A stretch of DNA of 22,722 nucleotides, from contig LRSR01013764.1 of the NCBI GenBank assembly GCA_001579985.1, forward strand, positions 1 to 22,722, read 5' to 3'. This document shows, one piece after another, positions 9,519-18,645 of this stretch (position 1 is the stretch's first letter; each line of letters opens with the position of its first letter). A program made the translations under genes and the position numbers. Source of the stretch: Hypsibius dujardini (lineage: Eukaryota; Tardigrada; Eutardigrada; Parachela; Hypsibiidae). The notes beneath the pieces were generated by a model. The model had not been told where the DNA came from, made no database searches, and saw only the letters and a list, made by a program, of their open reading frames with translations.

Positions 9519-9786
9519 AAAGTAATGATATACAGACTATGTTTTAGAAGCTTCAGGAAACGAGTGGCCAACGTTTTGGGTGAGCTTTTGGATAAAAAAA
9601 CGTTGGAAATGATTGTCCGGAAACGAACTTTGGGGAGATGAAAAAGAGCGAGAATATCAAGTGAATCATTCGGCGCTCCTCCATCGCCCAGAGATTGGCA
9701 CCGCACGAACCCGACGGAACCACCTTTCACTTCTTAGGCTGCGGTAAGTGCGCTAATATCGTCGAATAACGAATATGGCAAGCTGC
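9519..9786 (+). pseudogene. Dead copy of sulfotransferase exon 5 with intron edges
   Basis: Homologous to about 6042-6312: the 3' end of intron 4, all of exon 5, the donor GGTAAGTGCGCT and the start of intron 5. A small deletion near its 5' end removes about nine bases and a one-base deletion follows the CGGAAA stretch. An in-frame CGA has become TGA (AAGTGAATC near 9660) and a TTACGC has become TTAGGC. Exons 1-4 and 6 are absent. It cannot encode an enzyme. Confidence 0.92.
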
Positions 9787-10104
9787 TGTTGGACCACGCC
9801 TAACAAGTCCTCATATCCAATCATCACAGCTATTTGAATTATTAATACCTTACTTATTTAGTAACTCTATCTACCCTATTAACCCTATTCTGCTGCCACA
9901 GCTAATTACTTATATGTAATTCTGATGTGTGTGCTATTTACTATCAATTCTATAGTTAACACTTCACTATATAAGCAGATGTCTTACTAGTTATAAAGCA
10001 GTTATACTTCTTCTTTCCTTTCTTCCAGTTTTCTTCTCTACCTATTCCTACATTCAGTCTAATAAACTTGTTACCTACCAATCTTCCTGTTGGTAGACCT
10101 AACA
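9787..10104 (+). mobile_element. Possible solo-LTR-like insertion
   Basis: The homology with sulfotransferase intron 5 stops at about 9786, where TGTTGGACC begins. About 318 bp later GACCTAACA ends at 10104, giving TG...CA ends with short inverted termini. Between them lie a TATA-like CTATATAAG near 9968 and AATAAA near 10060, in LTR-like order. No target-site duplication is seen, so the call is weak. Confidence 0.25.
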
Positions 10105-10354
10105 ATACTAATTAAAAGATATACTCATCTATTATATTATTAGTATGCATACATAATATACGTATGTGTATATAGTTTATGAAAAGTGTATATATAATGT
10201 CTGTATAATACAGATGTTAAATAAAATCACTCAATGCTTTCCTCAAATAAAATAATATAAATTGAGTTTAACATTTCCCTCCATTCTGAAGCTACTTCTT
10301 CTGTTTTCATTTAGCTTTTTTGAGTACTGTCATTAATTATTTCTTTCTTTTCAG
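10105..10354. other. AT-rich leader before peptide copy 2
   Basis: No gene is seen. The last bases (TTTCTTTTCAG, ending 10354) are a good splice acceptor equal to that of copy 1. No TATA box or 5' exon like those of copy 1 was found. Confidence 0.4.
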
Positions 10355-10384
10355 ACAAGCAAAGTAGTTTCAAGACTTATCAAG

Positions 10385-10579
10385 AGGAAGTTACTGTGCC
10401 TATTTCTCGTTGCCGCGTGCCTCGTCCCGGCCTTCACCATCGAAACGGTGGAAGCTGATCAACGCGTCGAGCCATGTGACGTGGACTGCCGCCGAAGCTC
10501 ACGCAAGCGGGACCAATGCTGCCGTGCCCATGGTAGGAACGGAGGAAGCTGCTTCGGCGGCAGAATGTGGTGTTACTGA
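10385..10579 (+). pseudogene. Six-cysteine peptide copy 2, start codon lost
   Basis: Paralogue of 7539-7733 with no indels over 65 codons. The initiating ATG is AGG (10385-10387). The signal region is nearly unchanged and all six cysteines and CCRAHG remain. About 16 of 40 mature residues differ, with a shift towards Arg (for example CRRSSRKRDQCC), so the product would be more basic. The exon is open in frame back to its acceptor at 10355, so an upstream in-frame exon could still supply a start; none is seen. Called a pseudogene because the start is lost, with real doubt because the frame is otherwise intact. Confidence 0.6.
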
Positions 10580-10987
10580 CATATAACACTAAGCACTCGG
10601 TACCATGCTTACTTTAGTATGACAGCGAACCCTGTGCCGTACAGACGTATAACTAAATTACTACATTGTATACGTTCTTACTATTTGTTGCTTATGTTAC
10701 TGCTAAAATTATTCTCGAATTATGTGTTCTGTACACGATTTAAGTTTGCCTGCGAGAGGAAACCGTGAAAAGTACTCGTAAAATTACAGTAGCATACCGC
10801 AAGGGTTTGCATTTTTTCCCGCCCCCCCCCCTTTGGATACTCGCCCCAAATGGTGAGGCCTAATATTGCAGAACAGAAGTACAGAAACAAACATGCCATT
10901 TCGAGTTTATCAATTACGGTTGGTGGAACTATCGACGATACGTATGTTTGTCTGTCCATCTTCTATCGCTGTCGATCTGTCTATTTA
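10580..10987. other. Downstream part of duplication copy 2
   Basis: Decayed homology to 7734-7950 continues, notably AACATGCCATTTCGAGTTTAT at both 7890 and 10890, and leads into a CTGT-rich tract. A C-run of about nine occurs near 10821. No gene is recognised. Confidence 0.55.
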
Positions 10988-11253
10988 AAGCTGTGCCGCG
11001 GTTATTTTGAGGATCGCTCATTGGGTTCTAATAGGTCATGGGGTGAAACGCATCAAATGAATTTTGATTGATAGTGATCTCAATACGGCACATGTTAAAA
11101 GCATTATTGTCGCTTCTATTAATTTCGTCCTATTTCCAATTAAATTCGGCACATTTCACTGTAGTTTTCCAGTAATTTCCCTTCAACTAAATTTTATTTT
11201 TATCGATTGCGTCTAATTTGAGTATTCGATCACCGCTGACTTGTGCTTCGCTA

Positions 11254-11692
11254 ATGGCAAAAGCCGTTCACAAACTACGTGCTGATGGATGGACTTGGTT
11301 TCGCATCTCCAAATTATACGGCTGTTCTGAAAACTGGTTTCTGAATCTATTTAAAAAGCACGATTTTCAAACGGGCATGCCGTATTCAGAGCGGAAAAAA
11401 TCGGGACCGCAGTGAAAGATATCGAAGGAATTAGCCGTCACTGGGGAATCGCTCGCCAAGGCTCGAGGAATGCGGGATTATACCAGCAAGAAAATCTCTC
11501 GGGTGCTGAAGGATCTGCGAATTTGCAAAACGAACCCTGTCAAGAACATCTTCACAACTATTCACAAGAAAAAACGCGTTGAGTAGTGCAACGTCATGCT
11601 GAATAATCTGTGCAATCCAAAACTTTTCGACAACTGGATCATCTGCGACGAAGTGTGTGTTTCTCTGGACGCGCAGGGACACAAACAGATAC
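11254..11692 (+). pseudogene. Tc1/mariner transposase, N-terminal part (broken)
   Basis: Encodes a helix-turn-helix-like start (HKLRADGWTWFRISKLYG) and the first catalytic region (NWIICDEVCVSLDAQG). Stop codons at 11413-11415 and near 11583 and at least one frame change prevent translation. The sequence breaks off after GHKQI, where the inserted DNA begins. Confidence 0.82.
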
Positions 11693-11718
11693 TTAAAATG
11701 CTTTTTTTATACGTGCTA

Positions 11719-12375
11719 CAGCTGTGGCACGATTTCTTCACGAAGAACAAGGGCCGTTAAGTGGAACGCAACATACACCGTAAATAGGAACGAAAAAACT
11801 GCACGGCCCAAAAAATCAATCAATTGCAAATATACTCTCTTTACTGTGTGTGGTCTCAGTTGATTGATGTCTTGCTTATTTCTTCAAACGAACGCGAAGA
11901 TGTTCAGCCGTTGTAAAGATTGATTCTTCGATTGATTCCGAAAAGGCCATCCCACCCCTTCCAAGGTGCAGGCCGTTTTTAAAATGCGAATGAGAACATT
12001 TGGGGACTGATTAAGATAAAACTGAAGCATCGAAACATCCAGAAGGTATCCGATATCGAATTTCCCGTGATGGAGTTGTGGAATGAAGTTTGCACTCCAG
12101 GATGCTGCAAGGCCTTGTACGACGGAATTCCGTTGCGTATTCAGAAAGTCATCGCCAACCAGGGAGCGCGTATCAATCATTGATGAATCTTCAATTTTAC
12201 ATCAAATAGTACTTTCCCTGTTTTAGAAAAGAGTTCTATATTTTCGTTGTTCAAATTTAAGAGAAAGTCTATAATTTTTCCGGGTTTGTTTGTTCCTATT
12301 AAAGTAGCTTATTTCGTAAAGCGTGCGTTCCACTTAACGGCTCTTGTTCTTCGTGAAGAAATCGTGCCACAGCTG
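11719..12375 (+). mobile_element. Inner 657-bp Tc1/mariner deletion derivative
   Basis: Inverted ends of about 52 bp start CAGCTGTGGCACGATTTC (11719 onward, and in reverse up to 12375), with one clear mismatch in the core, and TA on both sides. It shares only the first eight bases, CAGCTGTG, with the outer element, so it is a related but different family. Most of a transposase is missing, leaving the C-terminal part at 11983-12183. It lies inside the outer element's transposase gene. Confidence 0.85.
11983..12183 (+). pseudogene. Tc1/mariner transposase C-terminal remnant
   Basis: 67-codon remnant with NANENIWG (family NPIENLWG, carrying the third catalytic acidic residue) and ending IQKVIANQGARINH before TGA. 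It belongs to the inner element. The earlier parts of its gene are deleted. Confidence 0.8.
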
Positions 12376-12534
12376 TATACAGTGGTTAATTGGTTGATCG
12401 CTTGTCATGTGCTGTCAGTTGATTGATTGATTAAACAGTATTTGACGTTATTATGTGTTGTCTGCACTGATTGATTGATTAATTTGTTTAGAATTCGGCC
12501 ACTTTTGCTCGATTGATTAGTTGATTTGGTTGAT

Positions 12535-12798
12535 TGCAGATCTACATTCAGCATGGCGAAGATCGCTACGATGAAGCTCTTCAAGTGGATTCGCCTACTC
12601 TACGCGGTTCTGTCATGTTTTGGGGCGGTGTTTCGCGCTGCGGAGAAGTTGCTCTGGTGAAAGTAACGGGAGTTGTGGAGAAGTGGAGTACTGGGGTCTT
12701 ATCAAGACAATAGACCAGCATAAGTATAAGGATTTTCTCTCCGCGTATTTAATCCCGTTTTTGGAAAAGAACTGCGACCAGGCCTGGGTGTCCACCTG
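12535..12798 (+). pseudogene. Tc1/mariner transposase, middle part (broken)
   Basis: Continues the outer transposase from IYIQHGEDRYDEALQV through GSVMFWGGVSRCG. A frame change near 12680 follows, then KTIDQHKYKDFLSAYLIPFL in another frame. A TGA follows and the C-terminal portion is missing. Joins logically to the segment ending at 11692. Confidence 0.82.
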
Positions 12799-12944
12799 AT
12801 TGTTTGATTCTGTGGTGCCGTAGAGTTTTCGACAATTCAATAAATTAATCAGGAGCTAAGCCAATCAAACGCGCATTGTCCCATATGGCCTACCAGAACC
12901 CAAAGAGCGACCCTCGAAGTAACCGCGGCACAGCTGTATCTATC

Positions 12945-13040
12945 TATCCATCTATCAGGCTGTCTGCCTTTCTACCTGATATTTCATCTGTCTGTGTCTG
13001 TCTGTCTACATGCTCTGTGTGTGTCTCTGTTCATTCGACC
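12945..13040. repeat. TCTA/CTGT repeat, right half of split tract
   Basis: TATCTATCTATC followed by CTGTCTGTGTCTGTCTGTC. It is the right flank of the outer mariner element; the left flank is the CTGT-rich stretch ending at 10987. Confidence 0.8.
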
Positions 13041-13312
13041 GTGAGTCTGTTCCTCGACCTAGGATGATTTCAAAAACTGAACAATGTCCGTTAATATTGA
13101 AGAAGGGAGCTAACATATGCTCAAAAATAAATCCCGTCTCCAAGTAATCGCAAAAAGGAGAAGAAAGAAATACTCCGAAGCGAAGGACTAGCAAGCATCA
13201 CGAAATCGACCAAGGACCAGCGCGAGCTGCACAATTATCATGGGCCAAAACATTCAGTCTCACCAACAATATTTTCTCGAGAAGCAACAAAAAGTTATCA
13301 GACAACTCATCC

Positions 13313-14139
13313 TCAGTGATGATGATCATGAGCAGCCTCCATCATGGAGCGATTGCCCACAACCACCGGCGAGGCTCCATTGGGATCCGGACAGAAGCCG
13401 GGATGGTGCAGACAGTAGAGCTTGTAGATGAGGAACGCCCCGGGAAGGACAATCGAGAGAAGGAGAATCATGCAGAGCAAAGCTTTGAGGCTGATCCCGC
13501 AATCCGCGGTCTCACATCCCAGACCGTCGTTCAACGGTGACGGCGGAAGCGGCTCAACCCGGTGACGACTGTTTAGGAGATCCTCCTCGGAGATGGGAGA
13601 ACGGGGCCGTCGGTCGAGGGCTTCCTTGGCGAGACGCTGTAGATTCCGGTCCATGTCCTGTAAAAAGAGGCGAGCGGCTCGAGATTGCGAGGTGAAAGCG
13701 CTCCTCACCTAGGGATGGCAAAGACAGACAAAAAAAAAACTAAGTCAACAAATTTGCTGTTTTCGACTTGAAGGTTTCTTAACTAGAGCTAAATTTAATT
13801 CTATTCTTAGTTTGCCATCCCTATCTCACCGGAGCGGAAGGAGGACCAGCATGCTCAGTGGGAGTTATCCTCATCACCTCGCCGTTGGTCGGAGTCCCGG
13901 AATTGGAGGGACTGGGCGTTCCCGGTTGGGAGGAGAAGTCGAGGAGGACGTGACTGCTGCTGGACGTGCTGGCTTCATCGTGAGGATTGCTGTCCGGCAG
14001 CCGGAGGAAACGCTCAGCGAGGATACCATACTTGTGGATGGGTACGCGGAGACGCTGTCGGCTGTGGAAGTCCTGGTCGTGGAACATGCTGTTTAGCCGT
14101 TTCAGTTCGCTCGTCTGAAAAAGAACAGAGAATAAGATC

Positions 14140-14186
<47 letters not shown>

Positions 14187-15202
14187 TAGACAGACAGACA
14201 AACAGACAGAGAGGCAGACAGACAAGCAGACAGGTAGACAGACAAATAGACAGACAGGAAAGAGATGACGTAGTCAAAGGCTTTGCGATTCATTTAAATT
14301 TGAGAACAACTCATGAGTAGTCAAACTACAAAGGCAAACTAATCCAATTAACCATCAATCAACAAGAAACAACAGTTCTTGATTCGCCCAGTTGGAACCG
14401 GAAGCGCAGCCACTTCCGCCAATCAACCAACCAATCAACAAAGCATTCCAAAATTCCAGCAGCAATAATTTTCGAAGATTGGGTAAAATAACTTCAAGAA
14501 ACGGTTTTTTGGGAAATTATTTTTTGTTATGTCGTTCACATGCAATTCGTGGACTAAGCACTAAGCCGTCAAATCAAACTGACCTCGAGCCAGGATATTC
14601 AAGATAAACCATACATCGAAGCAACAATCAATGAATCAATGGTGATGTCACAGCCAAAACATAGAAATACGCAATCAACAGGCAATCAACCAATCAAGCA
14701 ACACGTCATAGCCAATGCATAGAAACATGAAATCATCGGGCAATCAACCAATCAAGCAAAACAAACACATGTCAACACCTTGCAGCAGATTGACTTCTTT
14801 TTCCTAAATTTCCCCACTCACCGTGACATGGTATTTGATGGCGAAACTCGGCAACGTGTCACCCTGCTCGATCGGGATGTCGACCAGCACAAAAGACGGG
14901 TTCAATGTGGCCATTTGGGCCTGCTCCAACGCGGCTTCGCCAAAATCGTCGTTCTTCTTACTCCTCGACCGCATTTCAAAGGCATTACTGCCGCTCCGCG
15001 TGGCCATCGGCTGAAACGGCAACGCAGAGATGGACGCGGACGGTCTTACAAATTGAACTTCCGGCAGGAGGGAAACATTTTGAAAGGCATTTCGGGCTGT
15101 TTCGAGGAGGGGAAGGGAATCTTGCGTGTTTTCATCCTCATCGTCGTCGCTGTCGAGTTTGTGCCACGAAAGGGACGACTTGGAGGGGCTCAACGGTGGC
15201 AT
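13313..15202 (-). CDS. LysM-domain transmembrane protein, LYSMD3/4-like
   Basis: Three exons are read: 14822-15202, 13830-14114 and 13313-13708 (stop TGA at 13313), all GT-AG and phase 0, giving 353 residues. The LysM domain spans about 105-152 (IPIEQGDTLPSFAIKYHVT then SELKRLNSMFHDQDF and RLRVPI) and crosses the first intron. Next come a Ser/Pro/Thr-rich linker and a helical segment, FLQDMDRNLQRLAKEAL. One membrane segment lies at about 297-321, followed by a short tail ending in a His cluster. This matches animal LYSMD3/LYSMD4, membrane proteins of incompletely known role. The start is the first in-frame ATG of the exon. An upstream exon joining at the AG near 15248 cannot be excluded. Part of the middle exon is duplicated at 8412-8610. 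Confidence 0.88.
14139..14262. repeat. (CAGA)n repeat in LYSMD intron 1
   Basis: CAGA units with CAAA and CAGG variants in intron 14115-14821, whose remaining part is AT-rich with TCAATCAACC motifs. Open frames of Cys-Leu-Ser-Val repeats are artefacts. Confidence 0.95.
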
Positions 15203-15967
15203 CCCCCGGCGGACGGTTGGTAGGCTGGAGAGTGGGGCGACTTTTGGCTGCTTGTGGGATGGGAGGAAAGACAACGTGGAAGGGTGAAAAAGGGCCAGCA
15301 GAACAAAGTGTGAGGGAAGGAATTGTCAACAATACACGAAACAGTTCGCTGACGTCGCTGGTGGATATGGAAATGGAATGTAGTGACCATGGAACGTGCA
15401 TGAAATGGAACACACCATCAATGGATTGGAAATTCAATGGAAGGGATTGGAAATCAAATGGAATGGGTTTGAAATCAAATGGAATGGACTGGAAATTCAG
15501 TGATATGGACTGGAAATCAAATGAAATGGGTTGGAAATCAAATGGAATGTGTTGGAAATTCAATGGAATGGATTGGAAATTCGATGGAATAGAATTTTCT
15601 ATTACAGCAAATGAACAGATACGTTTGACCTCATTATTTGACCTCAATGGATCATCGACCTATAGGGTGTCCCAACCACATGGATTTTACTAGTCTAAAG
15701 GGGCTCTACCAAGGTAAAGCAATGTCCACATGGTTCATACTCCCATTTTGTCAGTTCATTTTTCTATTACTTTGCGACACATTCTGACGGCAGCAGACAA
15801 AAAAAACCGTGGAATCTCTCATGGCAACGTCATAACAACGAGAAGAAGAAGAAGAAGGAAAAAAACTATAGAAAAGTGAAATGATACCGGGTGTGGCGTG
15901 TGTCGATAGAAAAAGGTACCACCAACTACTACACTACTCAAATTAGAATTTAAAGGCAGTAACGAGG
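15203..15967. other. Region between the LYSMD and Ly6 genes
   Basis: Apart from the minisatellite at 15423-15590 no gene is supported. It should hold the LYSMD promoter and the 3' UTR of the short Ly6 terminal exon, both on the minus strand. Confidence 0.45.
15423..15590. repeat. 21-bp minisatellite, eight copies
   Basis: Eight contiguous 21-bp units resembling GGATTGGAAATTCAATGGAAT with scattered substitutions and no indels. Since 21 is divisible by three, both strands stay open (Asn-Phe-Gln-Ser-Ile-Pro-type repeats on the minus strand). Coding use is not supported. Confidence 0.95.
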
Positions 15968-16734
15968 CTATCGAATGCAGCCGGCGGCAACAGCAATCAA
16001 CAGTAACGTGGACACACACAACGCCCACGGTTTGGTCAAGGCGGCCGCCCCTCCGTACCGGCCTGGATAGGCATACGGATCAGTTCCAATGCCTCCACCC
16101 TGGTATTGATTGGGCACTTGTTGCCCGGGAGCGTACCCTGGTCCATAGGGAGCCGGTCCCGCTACGTAGCCAGGGTTATAATTCGGTTGTCCTACAGGGG
16201 CGTTATAGTATCCTGGCTGTTGCTGTGGTCCGTAGGCGGTACTCGGATATTGCTGAAAGGGGTACTGCGCCCCTGGCTGTAGTTGGTTGTTAGGGTAGTA
16301 CCCTGAGCCATAGGCGAACTGCCCGGGTTGGACGTAGGGACCCCCAGGGGGCTGGTAGACTCCGCCCACACCGCCAATTGGTTGGTAGGCCCCGCCCATG
16401 GGTTGTCGGCTGGGGTCGTACGGCCCGGAGGAGGGCGGGGCGTTGGGGTAGAACCCGGTGGTGATGGTGGACTGCCCGGTTAAGGGGTTCTGCACCTGGT
16501 CCGGTCGGCGGGAGTTGCACGAGTCGGAGCGGCAGTTGCAGACGGTCGCCCGGGTCTGCGTGCCGGGCAGGGTGACGACCCGGCATTCCTCGTCGCCGAC
16601 CTCGAAGACGCCGGGGTATTTACCGCAGCCGCGCTGCACGATGAGGCCGGAGTTGGCGGTGTAGGGGTTGCCGTAGGGGATGTTCTGCGACACACCAAAC
16701 TGCCCTTGTGGTTGCAGCGGCGTGTAGGGAGCTC
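15968..16734 (-). CDS. Ly6/uPAR gene, alternative terminal exon B (short)
   Basis: Acceptor CAG ends at 16735 and the stop TAG is at 15968-15970. The exon starts with two bases that complete a split Gly codon, the phase required by the donor of 21707-21931. It encodes the second half of a Ly6 domain with cysteines 6-10 (QRGCG, DEECRVV, VCNCRSDSCN). A stalk of about 150 residues rich in Gly, Pro, Tyr and Gln follows (for example PGQQVPNQYQGG). The hydrophobic end, WALCVSTLLLIAVAAGCIR, looks like a GPI-attachment signal. No first Ly6 half lies between this exon and exon A, so it is read as an alternative to exon A, not a separate gene. Confidence 0.8.
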
Positions 16735-16737
16735 CTG

Positions 16738-17251
16738 GAACGATAAGGGGAAATGTAAAGTCATTGCAAGTGATGGGAAACAGGCGTAAGTTCTTGTTGA
16801 TTTTATTTCAAACTCTCTTTTCCTTCACGCTTAACACATGCAGCTTAAAATGCCCCACCCACCGTAAGATTACAGAATTATAACTTTCCCGGGCGGCCAC
16901 AGGATGATTCATCCATGGTCCACCCAAGTGAATATCTACTCTGTTAATGTTGCTACTAATTCCAGATCACCGAGTGGAGGTTGCCTCTTGGGTCGACCGA
17001 TTTGCCGCATTTGCAAACTTTACACACGCACAATTACAAAGAAGGCTTGCACACACGTGCAATGGGTCCGCGAATACCGATTTTTGGTTGAGTACATGGA
17101 AAGATCATTAGAAAAAGGGAGGCAAAGATCAGGCAGGCATGTTAACGAGCAAAAACGAATTGAGAAACGGGAGAGATTATTTCTAAAATTCCCGAGGAAA
17201 AAAGCCTGGACGGCAACGGAAGAAAATCGAGATCCAGAAAAGGAAAATGCG
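16738..17251. other. Sequence between Ly6 terminal exons B and A
   Basis: Checked on the minus strand for a CYxC-bearing first Ly6 half or a signal peptide; none was found. It contains exon A's 3' UTR. The frame at 16904-17296 on the plus strand has no recognisable domain. Confidence 0.5.
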
Positions 17252-18645
17252 CTAAGTAAAAGCGAGAAAAACGAGAGCAACCACAGAGGTCCATAATAAA
17301 AGACTGGGAGAAGTCGACCTTGATGATTCGTTATACTTTTCTTCACGTGACGTCACGTGGTACTCCACGGTTCCCGAGGGACCGCCGTTCCCACCGTTCA
17401 GTCCCGACACCGAGTTAACCTTCCAAGGATCCGGATTGAGGTTCGGTAAGACGGACGGTCTGGGGCCATACTGCAACAGCGGATCCGTAGCGGTACCAGT
17501 AAACTGCTGCGGTCGATCACGTGACTGGTCCTTTCCACTCGACAACCCTCCTCCGTAGTTGTTACTATTGCCATTTCCGTTCGCCGAGGCGTCCGTCTGC
17601 CGGTAGCTCAATCCATTCACCGGAACGGCTCCCGGGTAGAACCCTGTTCCCTGGTTAGGGTTCCCCGCGAACCCACTCGAAGGACCCCGGTAATCGTTGC
17701 GATATTCATACGCCTCGCTCCCGGACTGCGACGCCGACGGCTGGAGGAAGCCGGACGACGGTGGAGCACTCCCCGGATACGGAGGGTACCCTTGACTGCT
17801 GGGCACGTATGCGGTCTGCGGCGGACCGTACGCCGGGCTGGAGAAGCTCTGCATTGCGAAGCGTCCACCGTTCCCTCCATTTCCGGCGGATGGTCCACCG
17901 ACGGAAAACTGACCGTTTCCGACGGACGGTCCACCGACGGGAAGCTGACTGTTTCCGACGGACGGTCCGCGTCCGGAAAGCTGACCGTTCCCTCCGTTGA
18001 ACTGCTCATTTCCTCCGGTGAACTGACCGTTTCCGACGGACGGTCCGCCGCCGATGGGAAGGTCCCTTGTGTCGATTGCGAAACCCGACTGCGGCCCACC
18101 ATTGAACCGCCCGTTTCCGCCGCCGACGGAGTTCTGTGGAAGGTAATAACCCGACGGAGGGTTGTTCGGATGGAAGTACATGGGTTGCGGTTGGTTGTTG
18201 CCCGTGTAGGAGGTCGACTGACCAATCGGCCCTCCGTCTCCGTTGAACGGACTGCCGTAGCCGGCACTCGAGTCGCGATTCATCCCAGGGTACGGGCTTC
18301 CACTGCCCCACGGCGAGATCCAGTGTGCAGATCCGGACATTGAGGTCCAGGGGCTTGTCTGCGACGAGGAGAACCCGCCGGATGGGAGTTGGTCCGGTCG
18401 TTTGTCGTTGCACTGGGAGGACTTGCAGTTGCAGATGGTCGCGCGAGTTGGGCTCCCGGAAGCTCCCGGGAGCGGGGATGGAATTGTGACGACCTTGCAC
18501 TCGTCGTCACCGACGTCCGTCGGACGGGCTAGAGGGCTTCGACCGCAACCGCGACTGATGCTCTGTGATTGGTTGGGGAGGGCGGGGGAGAGACCGTTCG
18601 AACTGGGGGTACTGGAACTGCTGCTCGGGGAGTCCGCAGTGCTGC
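17252..18645 (-). CDS. Ly6/uPAR gene, terminal exon A (long)
   Basis: Acceptor TTTCAG ends at 18646 and the stop TAG is at 17252-17254. It begins in the same split-Gly phase as exon B. After a Ser-rich lead come Ly6 cysteines 6-10 (SRGCG, DDECKVV, ICNCKSSQCN). A stalk of about 330 residues follows, rich in Gly, Ser, Asn and Gln and including tandem units such as GGPSVGNGQFS. The hydrophobic end, SLLLWTSVVALVFLAFT, fits a GPI signal. With exon 21707-21931 it makes the ten-cysteine Ly6 pattern. Plus-strand frames here are shadows. Confidence 0.85.
17870..18060. repeat. 36-bp coding tandem repeat in Ly6 exon A
   Basis: Degenerate repeats of about 36 bp (12 codons) around GGACGGTCCACCGACGG encode repeated GGPSVGNGQ-type units of the stalk. 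In-frame copies keep the reading frame open. Confidence 0.75.

Larger units (their letters stand above)
10988..12936 (+). mobile_element. Outer Tc1/mariner-type element, defective
   Basis: Terminal inverted repeats of about 51 bp (10988-11038 and 12886-12936) both start AGCTGTGCCGCGGTTA after the first base and differ at about nine positions, mostly transitions. TA flanks both ends, as Tc1/mariner insertion requires. Inside is a broken transposase in two parts separated by an 840-bp insertion that carries a second element (11719-12375). The element sits in the CTGT tract of duplication copy 2, so it arrived after the duplication. Confidence 0.88.

Noticed and set aside
11693-12534. An intron of the transposase (ATAC... 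to ...GCAG)
   Set aside because: Removal would rejoin GHKQ to IYIQHG, but the stretch contains a whole transposon with TA-flanked inverted ends and the host frame already has stops, so insertion is likelier.
13240-13540. Plus-strand open frames over the LYSMD last exon
   Set aside because: They are antisense to an exon with a clear membrane segment and consistent splice sites.
15423-15590. CRISPR-like array
   Set aside because: Units are directly adjacent with no spacers, in an animal genome; it is a minisatellite.
14905-15693. 262-codon plus-strand open frame
   Set aside because: It is the antisense shadow of the LYSMD first exon plus the 21-bp minisatellite, and has no domain.
17761-18343. 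Plus-strand Arg-rich open frames
   Set aside because: They are shadows of the GC-rich repeated stalk of Ly6 exon A, which has cysteine motifs and a GPI tail on the minus strand.
15968-18645. Two separate tandem Ly6 genes
   Set aside because: No first Ly6 half or signal exon was found between the two terminal exons, and both share the phase of the one upstream half-exon. It stays possible if such an exon was missed.
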